DNA of 64,000 nt from Fodinibius saliphilus (GCF_005869845.1 NZ_VAWF01000002.1:310001-374000), one strand, 5' to 3'; positions 27,555-36,270 are shown, counted from the stretch's first letter. The notes: generated from the letters alone by a model not told the origin. Program-made: numbers and translations.

Positions 27555-28163
27555 ATGAAATCTTTACTTACCAACTTAGTTTTGATGTTATTTGTAATCA
27601 CAGGATCACTCACAGCCCAATCAACAGATTATGTATTACTGGACAAAAGCACCATGAAAATTGATGGTACTTCTACCATTCATGATTGGACATCTGAAGT
27701 CGAAGAGATCAACACTACTATTAACATAGATAAAGAAGCACTTAAAGAAGACTCCGTTACTACTCCTGTACAGTCTTTTTCTATGAGCATTCCGGTTGAG
27801 TCAATAGAAAGTGGGAAAGGAGGCATGAACAAAAAAACCTATAAAGCATTAAACGAAAAAGACCATCCTAATATCACGTTTAAGCTCACTTCTACTGAGG
27901 TGTTAAACTATAACTCCTCCTCTTCAGAAATGGATCTGAATGTTACCGGTGAATTAAATATCGCTGGCACTACCCAAACAATTTCTTTGCCAGTAGATGG
28001 CAGTATAGAGGATGAAGAAACCTATAAATTTACAGGGAGCTATGAGCTCAACATGAAAGATTATAATGTTGATCCCCCATCTGCCGTTTTTGGAACGATA
28101 AAGAGTGGAGAAAAGGTTACTATTTCCTTTGAACTATACTTCGCTGCTAATAATCCAATGTAA
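27555..28163 (+). CDS. YceI-family secreted lipid-binding protein
   Basis: A 202-residue protein with a signal peptide (cleavage near LTAQ) and the YceI eight-stranded barrel: KIDGTSTIHDWTSEV at the start, PVESIESGKGGMNKKTYKALNEKDHPNITF in the middle (quoted in part as landmarks), and a C-terminal MKDYNVDPPSAVFGTIKSGEKV. YceI proteins bind polyisoprenoid-type lipids in the periplasm. It is the first gene of a likely two-gene operon preceded by a -24/-12 promoter and paired palindromes. Confidence 0.85.
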   Translation: MKSLLTNLVLMLFVITGSLTAQSTDYVLLDKSTMKIDGTSTIHDWTSEVEEINTTINIDKEALKEDSVTTPVQSFSMSIPVESIESGKGGMNKKTYKALNEKDHPNITFKLTSTEVLNYNSSSSEMDLNVTGELNIAGTTQTISLPVDGSIEDEETYKFTGSYELNMKDYNVDPPSAVFGTIKSGEKVTISFELYFAANNPM

Positions 28164-28212
28164 ATAATCACTACTCAAGTTGCGTCTCACTCCATATAAA
28201 ATACAGCTATAT

Positions 28213-28845
28213 ATGATGTTCAAATCAGCTGGTTCGCTCATAATCATCCTTTTGTTATTAATACCCTCTTGGAGTGGGGCGCAATCTCTACCTGGTGAGC
28301 TTACTATTGCTAGAGGCGGGAAAATATGGATCGAGGGGACGGCAGGTCCCGTTGATTTTAACTGCCAAGCTCAAGAACTCTCAGGACAGGGGCAAATCAC
28401 CAACACTTCTGATCCCCAGTCAACCATAAGAGAAAACGGCAAAGTAAATATTTCCGTTTCTTTGCCTGTGCATTCGCTTGACTGTGGCAAGAAAGCCATG
28501 AATAGTGATATGTACAGTGCTCTTAAAGCTGAGAGGCACCCTTCCATCACCTATCAGTTACTAGAAGCCACCCTTGACAAAGAGGCTAAAGCGGATACTG
28601 GAAGCTGGATGCCCATTGTAACACGTGGGATTATGAATATTGCCGGCGTTGCCGACACTACAGAGATCGTAGTAAGTGGAAAAGTACTTGATAACGATCA
28701 TTTCCAGGTTAAAGGGAACAAGATGCTGAATATGGATACCTATAATATTGACCCTCCCAGTAAAATGTTTGGGCTTATTCGTGCCGATAAAAAGCTGGAT
28801 TTACACTTTAATGTTACCGTAGCGCTTAGGTCTAAAAGTAAGTAG
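28213..28845 (+). CDS. Second YceI-family secreted protein
   Basis: A diverged paralogue of the preceding gene, 50 bp downstream and probably in the same operon. A signal peptide starts at the ATG at 28213 (cleavage near WSGAQ); the frame is open to a TTG at 28180 but the ATG puts the hydrophobic core in the right place. YceI landmarks remain: LDCGKKAMNSDMYSALKAERHPSITYQL (read as spaced motifs, not a full match) and MLNMDTYNIDPPSKMFGLIRADKKL. Likely periplasmic lipid carrier. It converges with the NtrC-type gene 4 bp away. Confidence 0.8.
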   Translation: MMFKSAGSLIIILLLLIPSWSGAQSLPGELTIARGGKIWIEGTAGPVDFNCQAQELSGQGQITNTSDPQSTIRENGKVNISVSLPVHSLDCGKKAMNSDMYSALKAERHPSITYQLLEATLDKEAKADTGSWMPIVTRGIMNIAGVADTTEIVVSGKVLDNDHFQVKGNKMLNMDTYNIDPPSKMFGLIRADKKLDLHFNVTVALRSKSK

Positions 28846-28849
28846 TGGA

Positions 28850-30208
28850 TTAATCAGATAGTCCCAGACGTTCCATTTTACGGTACAGTGTGGAAGGATC
28901 AATTCCCAACAGGCGTGCGGCCTCAGATTTATTCCCTTCAGTTCGTTTAAGCATACTTTTAATGTGATGCTTTTCGAATACACGTACGGCCTGATCCAGT
29001 TTCTCGCTGTCCAAATTTATGTCTTCAGAACCCGAAGCGTCTCTAATGGATGCAGGCAAATCCTCTAGCTGCAAATAATTACTATCACTTAAAAGAACCG
29101 ACCGCTCTATCACATTTTCCAGCTCTCGAACTTGTCCCTTCCATTGGTAAGCCATCATCGCGCTCATTGCTTCACTTGAAATACCCTTGAGATTCCTTTT
29201 CAGCTCTTTATTATATTTCTTTAAAAAGTGATGAGCTAAAAGAGGGATATCATCACGTCGCTGCTGTAGGGGAGGCAAGGGAAGCTCAACTACATTGAGA
29301 CGATAATACAGATCATCCCGAAAGTTTCCTTTTTCAACCTCCTCTTCCAGATTCTGATTTGTAGCAGATATGATGCGAGTATCAAAGTTCAGCGTTTTAT
29401 TTGAGCCTACCGGTTTTACTTCCCGCTCTTGAAGTACCCGTAACAAATTCACTTGTAAGTTGAGTGGAATCTCTGCGATTTCATCTAAAAATACAGTACC
29501 TCCATTGGCTGCAACAAAAACACCATCTTTATCTGCTGATGCCCCAGTAAAAGCCCCTTTTTTGTGGCCAAAAAGCTCAGATTCAACAAGATCTTCTGGA
29601 ATAGCCCCACAATTTATTGCCAAAAACGGTTTATCTGAACGGTCACTGCTGGAATGAATGGCTCTTGCAACCAACTCTTTGCCAGTTCCACTTTGGCCTG
29701 TTACCAATACATTACTATTAGCACTACTAACCCTTTCAACCATTTTATAAACTTTTTTCATGGCATCACTTTCGCCAATTATATGATTGAAGTTATACTC
29801 TTGATCGATCTGCTCCCGTAGATACTTATTCTCTTGTATTACATTCTTATGCTCAAGCAGGTTTTCTATACGTATGAGCACCTCATCAAAGTCCAGCGGT
29901 TTTAATATATAGTCTGCGGCCCCTTTGCGGAGTGCACTAATAGCCGTTTCGATGGTAGCATGAGCAGTAATAATTATAGTCAAGGTATCCGAAGAATTCT
30001 GAAGGGCATACTCTAATACATCAAGACCACTTTCATTGGGCATTTTTAAATCTGAAATAATGATATCAAAGCTGTTCTCATCAATGGCTTGTATAGCTTC
30101 TTTTCCATCCTTAACAGCTATACAGTTGTAGCCCTCATCTTCGAGGACAATAGTAAGTGATTCTCTGATACTTGTTTCATCATCTGCTACTAAAATTGAT
30201 CCTGTCAT
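28850..30208 (-). CDS. NtrC-family sigma-54-dependent response regulator
   Basis: A 452-residue activator in the standard order: receiver (5-115; acidic D9/D10, phospho-acceptor D53, LKPLDF lysine), AAA+ domain (about 143-370) with Walker A GQSGTGKE, the sigma-54-contacting KKGAFTGA loop and Walker [12 protein letters not shown], and a Fis-type HTH at the C-terminus ([20 protein letters not shown]). The kinase gene lies 4 bp upstream. The paired palindromes with -24/-12 elements before the porin and YceI genes are its probable targets. Confidence 0.93.
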   Translation of the reverse strand: MTGSILVADDETSIRESLTIVLEDEGYNCIAVKDGKEAIQAIDENSFDIIISDLKMPNESGLDVLEYALQNSSDTLTIIITAHATIETAISALRKGAADYILKPLDFDEVLIRIENLLEHKNVIQENKYLREQIDQEYNFNHIIGESDAMKKVYKMVERVSSANSNVLVTGQSGTGKELVARAIHSSSDRSDKPFLAINCGAIPEDLVESELFGHKKGAFTGASADKDGVFVAANGGTVFLDEIAEIPLNLQVNLLRVLQEREVKPVGSNKTLNFDTRIISATNQNLEEEVEKGNFRDDLYYRLNVVELPLPPLQQRRDDIPLLAHHFLKKYNKELKRNLKGISSEAMSAMMAYQWKGQVRELENVIERSVLLSDSNYLQLEDLPASIRDASGSEDINLDSEKLDQAVRVFEKHHIKSMLKRTEGNKSEAARLLGIDPSTLYRKMERLGLSD

Positions 30209-30212
30209 ATCT

Positions 30213-31517
30213 TTATTTTTTTATCGGTAATTCAATAATAAATGTTGCCCCTTCACCCGGCTGTGACTCTACCCAGATAGTGCCATCCATCTTGTTGATG
30301 ATGCCATGACTTACGGAAAGTCCGAGTCCTGTTCCACTGCCTACTTCTTTAGTAGTAAAGAACGGCTCAAATATACGGGATTGTTCTTCTTCTTTTATTC
30401 CTTTTCCAACATCTGCTACTTCTATTCTAATATTATTTTCTTCTCGGCATGTAGTTATGATAACCTTAGGATCAGAAACCTCTTCCATTGCATCTACTGC
30501 ATTAAGAAATAAATTTACCAATACTTGGTGTATTTGGTCGGGCACACAACTAATAGCAGGAAGGTTACTTTCCAGATTCATTTCAAACTCCACATTTCGA
30601 CATCGAGCATCATGTTGTAATAGCCCAACAGCAGAATTGATCTCCTCATTTATCTGTACGTTCTCTGTTTGCATGCTAGATGGACGAGAAAAGTCTACCA
30701 AGTCACGAACAATCTTATTAATTCGCTGTATGTGGTCACGGACTTTTTTAAGCTGATCTTGTAAAAAGTCATCATCAGTTTTACGCTGACACACCTGCAC
30801 AAGTGAAGAGATCGCAGTTAGCGGATTTCCAACCTCATGTGCAACCCCGGCAGCCATATGTCCTACAGTAGCCAACCGCTCAGACTGTTGGATCTGCTCT
30901 TCACGCATTTTAATATCAGTAAGGTCTCGTAATATCTGTGAACGGCCTACAATTTCATCATTCTCATTCCTGATAAATGACTCTGTTAAGTTAACCAATT
31001 TCTTTTCACCTTTATTAGTTAGCCGCTCGGTCTCATAGTTACGAACATGCCCCTTGTACTTGAGCCCAAACTCAATGCATTCTAGTTCTTGCATAGCTAT
31101 TAATTCATCAGGTACAATATAGGAGATGGGCTTGCCAATAATCTCATCGCGCTCCCAGCCCAACATCTCTTCGGCTCCCTGGTTCCAAGAGGTAATTACC
31201 TTTTCTTCATCAATAGCAATAATAGCATCAGCAGAATGCTCAATAATATCTCTGTAACGCAACTTTGTAGCCCTAAGTCGGTCCTCATAATATTCCCGGT
31301 AATTGTATACCGTCCATGCGGCCCATAGCATAAGTACGAGAGCGACAGTAACACCTCTGCTAAAATAAAGCCACTGCATCATCTGCGACGAGGTTTCACT
31401 CAACAGAGTCTGATGAATAATCTCGAAAACTCCAAAACCGATACCTATAATAATCAACGAAGTAAACATGAGGTATCCCACTCGTGCTTCTCGTAAAAAG
31501 CGAAGGATTTCTTTCAT
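30213..31517 (-). CDS. PAS-domain sensor histidine kinase paired with the NtrC-type regulator
   Basis: A 434-residue kinase: two N-terminal membrane helices (about 14-35 and 52-70) with a short loop, a PAS domain (about 88-205, with IIEHSADAIIAIDEE), HisKA with H227 (GVAHEVGNPL), and a complete ATPase domain (N-box NLFLNAVDAM, G1 DVGKG, F-box FEPFFTTKE, G2 GTGLGLSVS). The NtrC-type gene follows 4 bp downstream. The small periplasmic loop suggests the signal is sensed in the membrane or by PAS. Confidence 0.92.
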   Translation of the reverse strand: MKEILRFLREARVGYLMFTSLIIIGIGFGVFEIIHQTLLSETSSQMMQWLYFSRGVTVALVLMLWAAWTVYNYREYYEDRLRATKLRYRDIIEHSADAIIAIDEEKVITSWNQGAEEMLGWERDEIIGKPISYIVPDELIAMQELECIEFGLKYKGHVRNYETERLTNKGEKKLVNLTESFIRNENDEIVGRSQILRDLTDIKMREEQIQQSERLATVGHMAAGVAHEVGNPLTAISSLVQVCQRKTDDDFLQDQLKKVRDHIQRINKIVRDLVDFSRPSSMQTENVQINEEINSAVGLLQHDARCRNVEFEMNLESNLPAISCVPDQIHQVLVNLFLNAVDAMEEVSDPKVIITTCREENNIRIEVADVGKGIKEEEQSRIFEPFFTTKEVGSGTGLGLSVSHGIINKMDGTIWVESQPGEGATFIIELPIKK

Positions 31518-31560
31518 CTTCGAATTGCTAACTTTCAGTTTAATTTCCTGGTCTGTATTA

Positions 31561-32031
31561 CTACCAACTACCTAATAACCTTCGTACTAATACGATTTGA
31601 CCAATATGATAAGCATTATGATCGACAATTAGCATCGCTTCCCGAAATAATGTTTGCCCTTCTCCATGAGTAAAAACCTTTTGCAGTTCACCCTCTGAAT
31701 TTCGAATCAGAGATTTCATTTCATCTATGCCCTCTCGTACTTTTTCCACTGATGCTTGCAACTCCACTTCGCTATTCGGCGATGAGCTTTCTGGCCAATA
31801 CTCATCCGGCCATTCCATTTCTTCATATTCTGGATTCTTACAAAACTCCAGTATATCATCTTGGGCTATTCGAATATGTTCGATGAGTTCCCATATAGTA
31901 TGAGGAACACCCTCTACACTAATACCAGCCTGTTTATACGTTATTCCCTGCACCGCTTGGTTGAAGTCCACATGGGCATTACCGCCATTAAGCTGTTCAA
32001 GAAGAAGCGCATTAACAGATTTCTTAACCAT
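31561..32031 (-). CDS. DinB-like (YfiT/DUF664-type) putative metal-binding protein
   Basis: A four-helix-bundle DinB-superfamily protein. The start chosen is the ATG at 32031 (MVKKSVNALLLEQLNGGNAH), which aligns with family N-termini; the frame is open 16 codons further, to 32079. Landmarks are HTIWELIEHIRIAQDDIL and the C-terminal IVDHNAYHIGQIVLVRR with two of the three His positions typical of metal-binding members (H in HTIW/ELIEH and DHNAYH). Possible thiol-dependent transferase or damage-induced protein; function unknown. It is upstream of (divergent from) the triplicated repeat region. Confidence 0.8.
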   Translation of the reverse strand: MVKKSVNALLLEQLNGGNAHVDFNQAVQGITYKQAGISVEGVPHTIWELIEHIRIAQDDILEFCKNPEYEEMEWPDEYWPESSSPNSEVELQASVEKVREGIDEMKSLIRNSEGELQKVFTHGEGQTLFREAMLIVDHNAYHIGQIVLVRRLLGSW

Positions 32032-32119
32032 AGCTGATATAAAATTAATGAAGAGTGTACTACCAATATTATCTAACAAGGTAATAGGAGATATTAATCG
32101 ATATCAAACAGAAAAAGAA

Positions 32120-32280
32120 GGGAAAAAATATCAATTTGATCTAAAAACGAGAGGGCAAAAAAGAAAAGCCCTGCAAGTGCAGAGCTTTTTTTCAAGTAAC
32201 TATTTACAATATACGATGATTATCCTATACAGAACAACTATTTCTTAAATACATCATTTAATATATAAGTAATATATAAC
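32120..32280. repeat. Tandem repeat unit 1 of 3 (hairpin plus conserved flank)
   Basis: Contains a stem AGCCCTGC (32167-32174) and GCAGAGCT (32179-32186) followed on the plus strand by seven T, then a conserved stretch ending near 32280 (TTTACAATATAC at 32203-32214, CTATACAGAACAACTATTTC at 32225-32244, and an AT-rich tail TATATAAGTAATATATAAC). The same layout recurs at 32.48 and 32.84 kb with 378- and 363-bp spacing. The copy is diverged by scattered substitutions, so the duplication is not recent. Confidence 0.75.
32160..32234 (-). ncRNA. Candidate small RNA from repeat unit 1
   Basis: Read leftward, a first hairpin (arms CTGT and ATAG, inner ATAAT and ATTGT) is followed by a terminator-like stem AGCTCTGC/GCAGGGCT and a U-rich tail. 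The C-A mismatch in this stem on the plus strand becomes a G-U pair on the minus strand, which favours leftward transcription. No ORF is present. Unnamed family; evidence is structural only. Confidence 0.35.
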
Positions 32281-32480
32281 TATATGCATATATTTATAAG
32301 ACTAACCTATTATTAATAATAATATCTAAGAAAAATTATGGTAGTGAAATAATAAACTTTTAATATCTGTTTGTGCGTAATAAGGATTAACAAATCTCAT
32401 CGAGAAGCAGCTAACTAAAACTTAGTAAAAGAAGAAGGCTATATCCTTTTCGTTGAGCAAGAGAAAAACGGACACAGAAT

Positions 32481-32665
32481 GTACTGCGGTTTAGCAATAG
32501 TAAAAGGCAGGGACCAAACTCTTGAACAGAATAGAAATAAAAAAAGCTCTGCCGATGCAGAGCTTTTTTTGAAATCACTGTACACAATATACGGTTATTG
32601 TCCCATACAGAGCAACTATATTCTCTATTTGCTACCCAATATATAAGCAATGTGTAACTAATAGG
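32481..32665. repeat. Tandem repeat unit 2 of 3 (hairpin plus conserved flank)
   Basis: Contains the perfect 8-bp stem AGCTCTGC (32545-32552) and GCAGAGCT (32557-32564) with seven T after it on the plus strand and seven A before it. Left flank shares GCGGTTTAGCAATAG with GCGATTAAGCAATAA in unit 3. Right flank has ACACAATATACGG and CCCATACAGAGCAACTAT matching units 1 and 3, and an AT-rich tail. Confidence 0.75.
32537..32612 (-). ncRNA. Candidate small RNA from repeat unit 2
   Basis: The most regular copy. Leftward, CTGTA pairs with TACAG and the enclosed ACAATA with TATTGT to give a two-part hairpin, followed by AAAAAAGCTCTGC, the perfect terminator stem and UUUUUUU. Upstream on that strand TTG and TATAGTTG are spaced like the -33/-7 elements of Bacteroidota promoters. 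No ORF. Confidence 0.4.
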
Positions 32666-32841
32666 AATTTATAGCAGATTAACCTATAAGCAAGGTGAAG
32701 AATTAGTACCAAATATAGAAGTATACTAGTAAACTAAACGTCTATTTTTGTGCTTAAATAGTATCAAATCATTTTTGGTAAGGGTAAATTTACTAAAGGA
32801 TAAGCGATAGCTACACCCTTCATTAAATAAGGGGAAAAAGA

Positions 32842-33022
32842 GTATTGCGATTAAGCAATAACAAAAGGAGGGGAATCGAACTTATGGATGGGTAAAAAAA
32901 TAGCAAAAGCCCTGCAGTAGCAGAGCTTTTTTCGAATCACTATTTACAATATATGCAAAATACCCCATACGGAACAACTATTTCTCCCATGTACTGCCTA
33001 TTATATAACTAATCTATAATTA
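32842..33022. repeat. Tandem repeat unit 3 of 3 (hairpin plus conserved flank)
   Basis: Stem AGCCCTGC (32908-32915) and GCAGAGCT (32920-32927), followed by six T on the plus strand. The right flank has TATTTACAATATATG and CCCATACGGAACAACTATTTC as in the other units and ends in an AT-rich tail about 95 bp before the HTH gene. Left flank matches unit 2. Confidence 0.75.
32898..32974 (-). ncRNA. Candidate small RNA from repeat unit 3 (degenerate)
   Basis: The terminator-like stem again gains a G-U pair only on the minus strand, but the first hairpin seen in unit 2 is disrupted by several changes. It may be a decaying copy, which would also fit a non-RNA repeat. Confidence 0.28.
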
Positions 33023-33118
33023 AAAATTATTAAGCTTTTTGTAATATGTAGTTATTATTACCTTCTAGATTAACATTTGGAAAAGTAATTAATCTTCAAA
33101 AAGCAGTAATTGTTCACG

Positions 33119-33529
33119 ATGCCCAAACAAGTTGGCGATTTAGTACTATATTCAGTTGATGATCTGCATGAACAGCTGGGGCTTAGTAAAATGACGATCC
33201 GAGCATACCTGAGAGATGGTAAAATTCGTGCACGGAAACTAGGAGTAAAATGGTACGTCACGGAAGATGCATTGCGAGAGTACTTTGGAGAGTCATCCAG
33301 ATCCAACTCAACAAAAGCCCCCAAAAAACCGAAAAATTATCGCTATGTTGTCAAAGGAATTAATGACTTGGTGAGTGAACAGGAGGAGTGTGCAACTATA
33401 CAGGAAACAATTAACTGTATTGAAGAGCAAGCTATTGTAAGCTTATTTCAGGTAGCAATTATGAACCAGGATACCGATGAGGTAGTAGAACTAATTAAGG
33501 CCCGGGATTTCCTAGAACGCCATCAATAA
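33119..33529 (+). CDS. Excisionase/MerR-type helix-turn-helix protein
   Basis: A 136-residue protein from the ATG at 33119 (the frame also has a TTG three codons earlier). Residues about 10-60 form an excisionase-type winged HTH: LYSVDDLHEQLGLSKMTIRAYLRDGKIRARKLGVKWYVTEDALREYF in short landmarks such as LGLSKMTIRAYLRDG and VKWYVTEDALREYF. The C-terminal 60 residues are an acidic helical domain I do not recognise. It directly follows the triplicated repeats, which could be its targets. No integrase or other mobile genes are near. Confidence 0.75.
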   Translation: MPKQVGDLVLYSVDDLHEQLGLSKMTIRAYLRDGKIRARKLGVKWYVTEDALREYFGESSRSNSTKAPKKPKNYRYVVKGINDLVSEQEECATIQETINCIEEQAIVSLFQVAIMNQDTDEVVELIKARDFLERHQ

Positions 33530-33626
33530 AAAGTATGGGTTATAATACAGCCGGAACCTAAGCTAATTGCCCATCCTCCTTCATTAATTAATACGAAATA
33601 TTTACTAATACACACTTAATTACCCT

Positions 33627-33920
33627 ATGCTCGAAAAAGAAGATACAAAACTTGAAATTTTTGGTTTTGGCGATGAAGAAGCTAAAGAAGACACTTTTTA
33701 TTGTCTGGTTAACACCGTCAAAAGTCCAGATGGTATCGACCTTGAAAAACTTTCAAATGCCGATCCCCGAAAGTTTGATGAAGTGCTCAACGAAATGGGC
33801 TGTATACTGCTTTTACGAGGTGACGAAGTAGAAGAACTTATTAATCGGGGAGATATATCTGACTCAGATCTCCATAAATCGATCTATGAGTTAGCAGTAG
33901 AAGAGGAGATTATATCTTAA
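33627..33920 (+). CDS. Small acidic hypothetical protein (97 aa)
   Basis: A 97-residue, strongly acidic soluble protein with an ATG start and a predicted mix of strands and helices (FGFGDEEAKEDTFYCLVNTV; LLLRGDEVEELINRGDI). It follows the HTH gene after 97 bp on the same strand, and the two may be expressed together. No known family. Composition and length argue for a real gene. It converges with the Nudix gene 22 bp away. Confidence 0.6.
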   Translation: MLEKEDTKLEIFGFGDEEAKEDTFYCLVNTVKSPDGIDLEKLSNADPRKFDEVLNEMGCILLLRGDEVEELINRGDISDSDLHKSIYELAVEEEIIS

Positions 33921-33942
33921 CTAGAAGTTCAGAACGTGATAC

Positions 33943-34509
33943 CTAAATATTAAATGGTTGGTGCTGTTGCCACCAGTGCCAGGTTCGCAGTAAAGCTATT
34001 ACCGTTTTACCATCAGTAATTTCACCGCTGTGTACCATATTCACAGCATCCTGAAATGGTATGCGTTCTGTTATTAAAAATTCATCTTCATCTACCGCTT
34101 GCTCAAAAGAAGTAATATCCCAGGCTACATAGCAATGAATTATTTCATCCGAATAGCCAATACCGGGATAGAAATGGCCGACATAATCATACTTTTTACA
34201 CTGGAGTCCAGCCTCCTCTTTAAGTTCGCGCCGGGCTGTTGAATCAGCCGTTTCATCAGGATCAATTTTTCCGGCCGGGACCTCGTAAAATATTTGCGCC
34301 ATTGGGTATCGGAATTGGCGGACAAGCATAATATCTCCATTCCCAAATACCGGAACTACCGCCGAGGCGCCGGGGTGTTTAATCCACTCACGGGTTGCTA
34401 TGGTATCATCAGGAAGTACTACTTCATCAAAATAGAGATGCAGCAGGCGGCCGCTAAAAATTTTAGTGGAGGTAAGAGTTTGCTCAACAAGTTCATGGGA
34501 GTCGTTCAT
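33943..34509 (-). CDS. Nudix hydrolase, ADP-ribose pyrophosphatase-like
   Basis: A 188-residue Nudix protein. The Nudix box runs from G-K-I-D-P-D-E to R-R-E-L-K-E-E-A-G-L (about residues 79-101) and contains REL-x-EE, the metal-binding Glu residues. The upstream VPAGKID and the downstream YPGIGYSDEIIHCY segment resemble ADP-ribose and sugar-nucleotide pyrophosphatases. It would cleave ADP-ribose into AMP and ribose 5-phosphate, in the cytoplasm. Divergent from pgsA. Confidence 0.88.
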   Translation of the reverse strand: MNDSHELVEQTLTSTKIFSGRLLHLYFDEVVLPDDTIATREWIKHPGASAVVPVFGNGDIMLVRQFRYPMAQIFYEVPAGKIDPDETADSTARRELKEEAGLQCKKYDYVGHFYPGIGYSDEIIHCYVAWDITSFEQAVDEDEFLITERIPFQDAVNMVHSGEITDGKTVIALLRTWHWWQQHQPFNI

Positions 34510-34591
34510 AGCAAGATTTTTATGTATCTTTAGCCGTAATTGGATGATCTCCGATTATACATCTAAATAATAACAAAGATATAAGTTTTCG

Positions 34592-35182
34592 TTGTCCGAA
34601 ACATTTAACATCGATCAACAAGATTTCGAGGTAAAGCAAGACCTGTTTACATGGTCAAATGCGATCTCATTTTCAAGAATTCTTATCGCCTTACCGATAG
34701 TATATCTACACTATACTAATGGCCAGAAAATTACGTGGCTCATAACAGCACTGGTCTTATATGGTATCTTTTCGGATTACCTGGATGGCTATATCGCACG
34801 TTTAACAAATAATGTTACTGAATGGGGCAAAATACTGGATCCGGTAGCAGACAAATTCTGCGCCTTTTTCTTGTTTATGTATGCAACCTATATTGGTCTT
34901 ATCCCACTTTGGTTTCTTCTTATAGAAGTTGCCCGCGACGCTATTATTATGGCGGGGTCGTTATATATACGAAAACTGCGCGGCAAAGTAGCTATGGCGG
35001 TAATGTCTGGTAAAATAAGTGTCAATGTATTGGGATTATATTGGCTTTCAGCTTTTTTCTATCCCGAAGCAACTCCAGTTCACCAGATGCTTATGGGAGC
35101 ATCACTGGCACTTATGTTTTTCTCTTTGTTTGATTATCTTCATCGATTCAATCAAATACGAAAGGGCATTGCATTTAATTAA
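34592..35182 (+). CDS. pgsA: CDP-alcohol phosphatidyltransferase, phosphatidylglycerophosphate synthase-like
   Basis: A 196-residue inner-membrane enzyme with about five helices. The CDP-alcohol motif DG-x2-AR-x8-G-x3-D-x3-D is complete: DGYIAR at the start and GKILDPVADK at the end, with all three catalytic Asp. It begins with TTG, the only in-frame start near the conserved N-terminus. It most likely transfers phosphatidyl from CDP-diacylglycerol to glycerol 3-phosphate, but other small alcohols are possible. It precedes ftsY by 134 bp. Confidence 0.85.
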   Translation: MSETFNIDQQDFEVKQDLFTWSNAISFSRILIALPIVYLHYTNGQKITWLITALVLYGIFSDYLDGYIARLTNNVTEWGKILDPVADKFCAFFLFMYATYIGLIPLWFLLIEVARDAIIMAGSLYIRKLRGKVAMAVMSGKISVNVLGLYWLSAFFYPEATPVHQMLMGASLALMFFSLFDYLHRFNQIRKGIAFN

Positions 35183-35316
35183 ACCGCCTTTTCAAGTACG
35201 ATTTACATTTTAGCACAATAGTTCTCCTATTTTGGAGAGAATACCTAAGATTTCCTGAGAAATACTCAGAAATAGATTGGGATGACATTTTATATTTTAA
35301 ATAGGAAGCACGATAT

Positions 35317-36270
35317 ATGGGTTTTTTAGAAAAGATTGGTCTCAAGAAAAAAGAGAAAGTAGAAAAGGGCGTTGAAAAAAGTCGCTCCGGTATCATGAAA
35401 AAAATTGGTAAGGCTATTGCCGGTAAAGATACCGTAGATGCCGCTGTACTCGATGAGCTAGAAGAGATTCTTATCACCTCAGATGTAGGTGTTAAAACAA
35501 CACTCGAAATTATCGACCGCATCGAAAAACGTGTAGCTGAAGATAAATACCTCAATAGTGATGAACTACAGCGTATTTTGCGTGAAGAAATTATTGGCTT
35601 ACTCAAAGATCATTCTGCCGATAAACCAGCTGAGTTTGATGCAGAATTTCCACAAAAACCCCATATCGTAATGGTTGTTGGCGTTAATGGCGTTGGCAAA
35701 ACAACCTCTATCGGTAAACTTGCCTATCTCTATAAAAAAGCGGGCAAAACTGTTATGCTTGGTGCCGCAGATACCTTTAGAGCTGCAGCTGTAGACCAAC
35801 TCAAAGTTTGGAGTGAGCGTGCAGGAGTCCCTATCATCCAACAGGGACAAAACGCGGATCCCGCCGCTGTCGCCTACGATACGGTTGAATCAACTAAAGC
35901 CAAAGGTGCTGATATTGCTTTAGTTGATACGGCCGGACGCCTACATAACAAAAAGTCCTTAATGGAAGAACTTGCCAAAATAAAACGTGTTATGGGCAAA
36001 GTTGTTGATGGCGCTCCCCATGAAGTACTTCTTGTTCTTGATGCCTCTACCGGACAAAATGCCATGCAACAAGCCAAAGCATTCACCGACTTTGTTGATA
36101 TCACCGGCTTGGTACTTACCAAGCTTGATGGCACGGCAAAGGGTGGTATTGTTATTGGGATCTCTAACGAGCTGAATGTGCCGGTAAAATATATAGGAGT
36201 GGGAGAAGAAATTGAAGACCTGCAAGTCTTTGATCGTGAACTATTTGTAAATTCGATGTTTAAGGATTAA
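35317..36270 (+). CDS. ftsY: Signal recognition particle receptor FtsY
   Basis: A 317-residue SRP GTPase: short basic N-terminal A region (KKKEKVEKG), N domain (about 25-100), then the G domain with GVNGVGKTTS (P-loop), DTFRAAAVDQL, DTAGRLHNK and TKLDGTAKGG, and the C-terminal FDRELFVNSMF. It docks ribosome-SRP complexes to the translocon at the inner membrane. The acidic A domain of E. coli FtsY is absent, as in many bacteria. Essential housekeeping gene. Confidence 0.96.
   Translation: MGFLEKIGLKKKEKVEKGVEKSRSGIMKKIGKAIAGKDTVDAAVLDELEEILITSDVGVKTTLEIIDRIEKRVAEDKYLNSDELQRILREEIIGLLKDHSADKPAEFDAEFPQKPHIVMVVGVNGVGKTTSIGKLAYLYKKAGKTVMLGAADTFRAAAVDQLKVWSERAGVPIIQQGQNADPAAVAYDTVESTKAKGADIALVDTAGRLHNKKSLMEELAKIKRVMGKVVDGAPHEVLLVLDASTGQNAMQQAKAFTDFVDITGLVLTKLDGTAKGGIVIGISNELNVPVKYIGVGEEIEDLQVFDRELFVNSMFKD

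Noticed and set aside
32300-32480. CRISPR-like array in the repeat region
   Set aside because: The repeated units are 150-180 bp and diverged, with no short identical repeats, no unique spacers and no cas genes.
33110-33118. TTG start for the HTH protein
   Set aside because: The ATG three codons later is a better start and the product begins MPKQ; extension adds nothing conserved.
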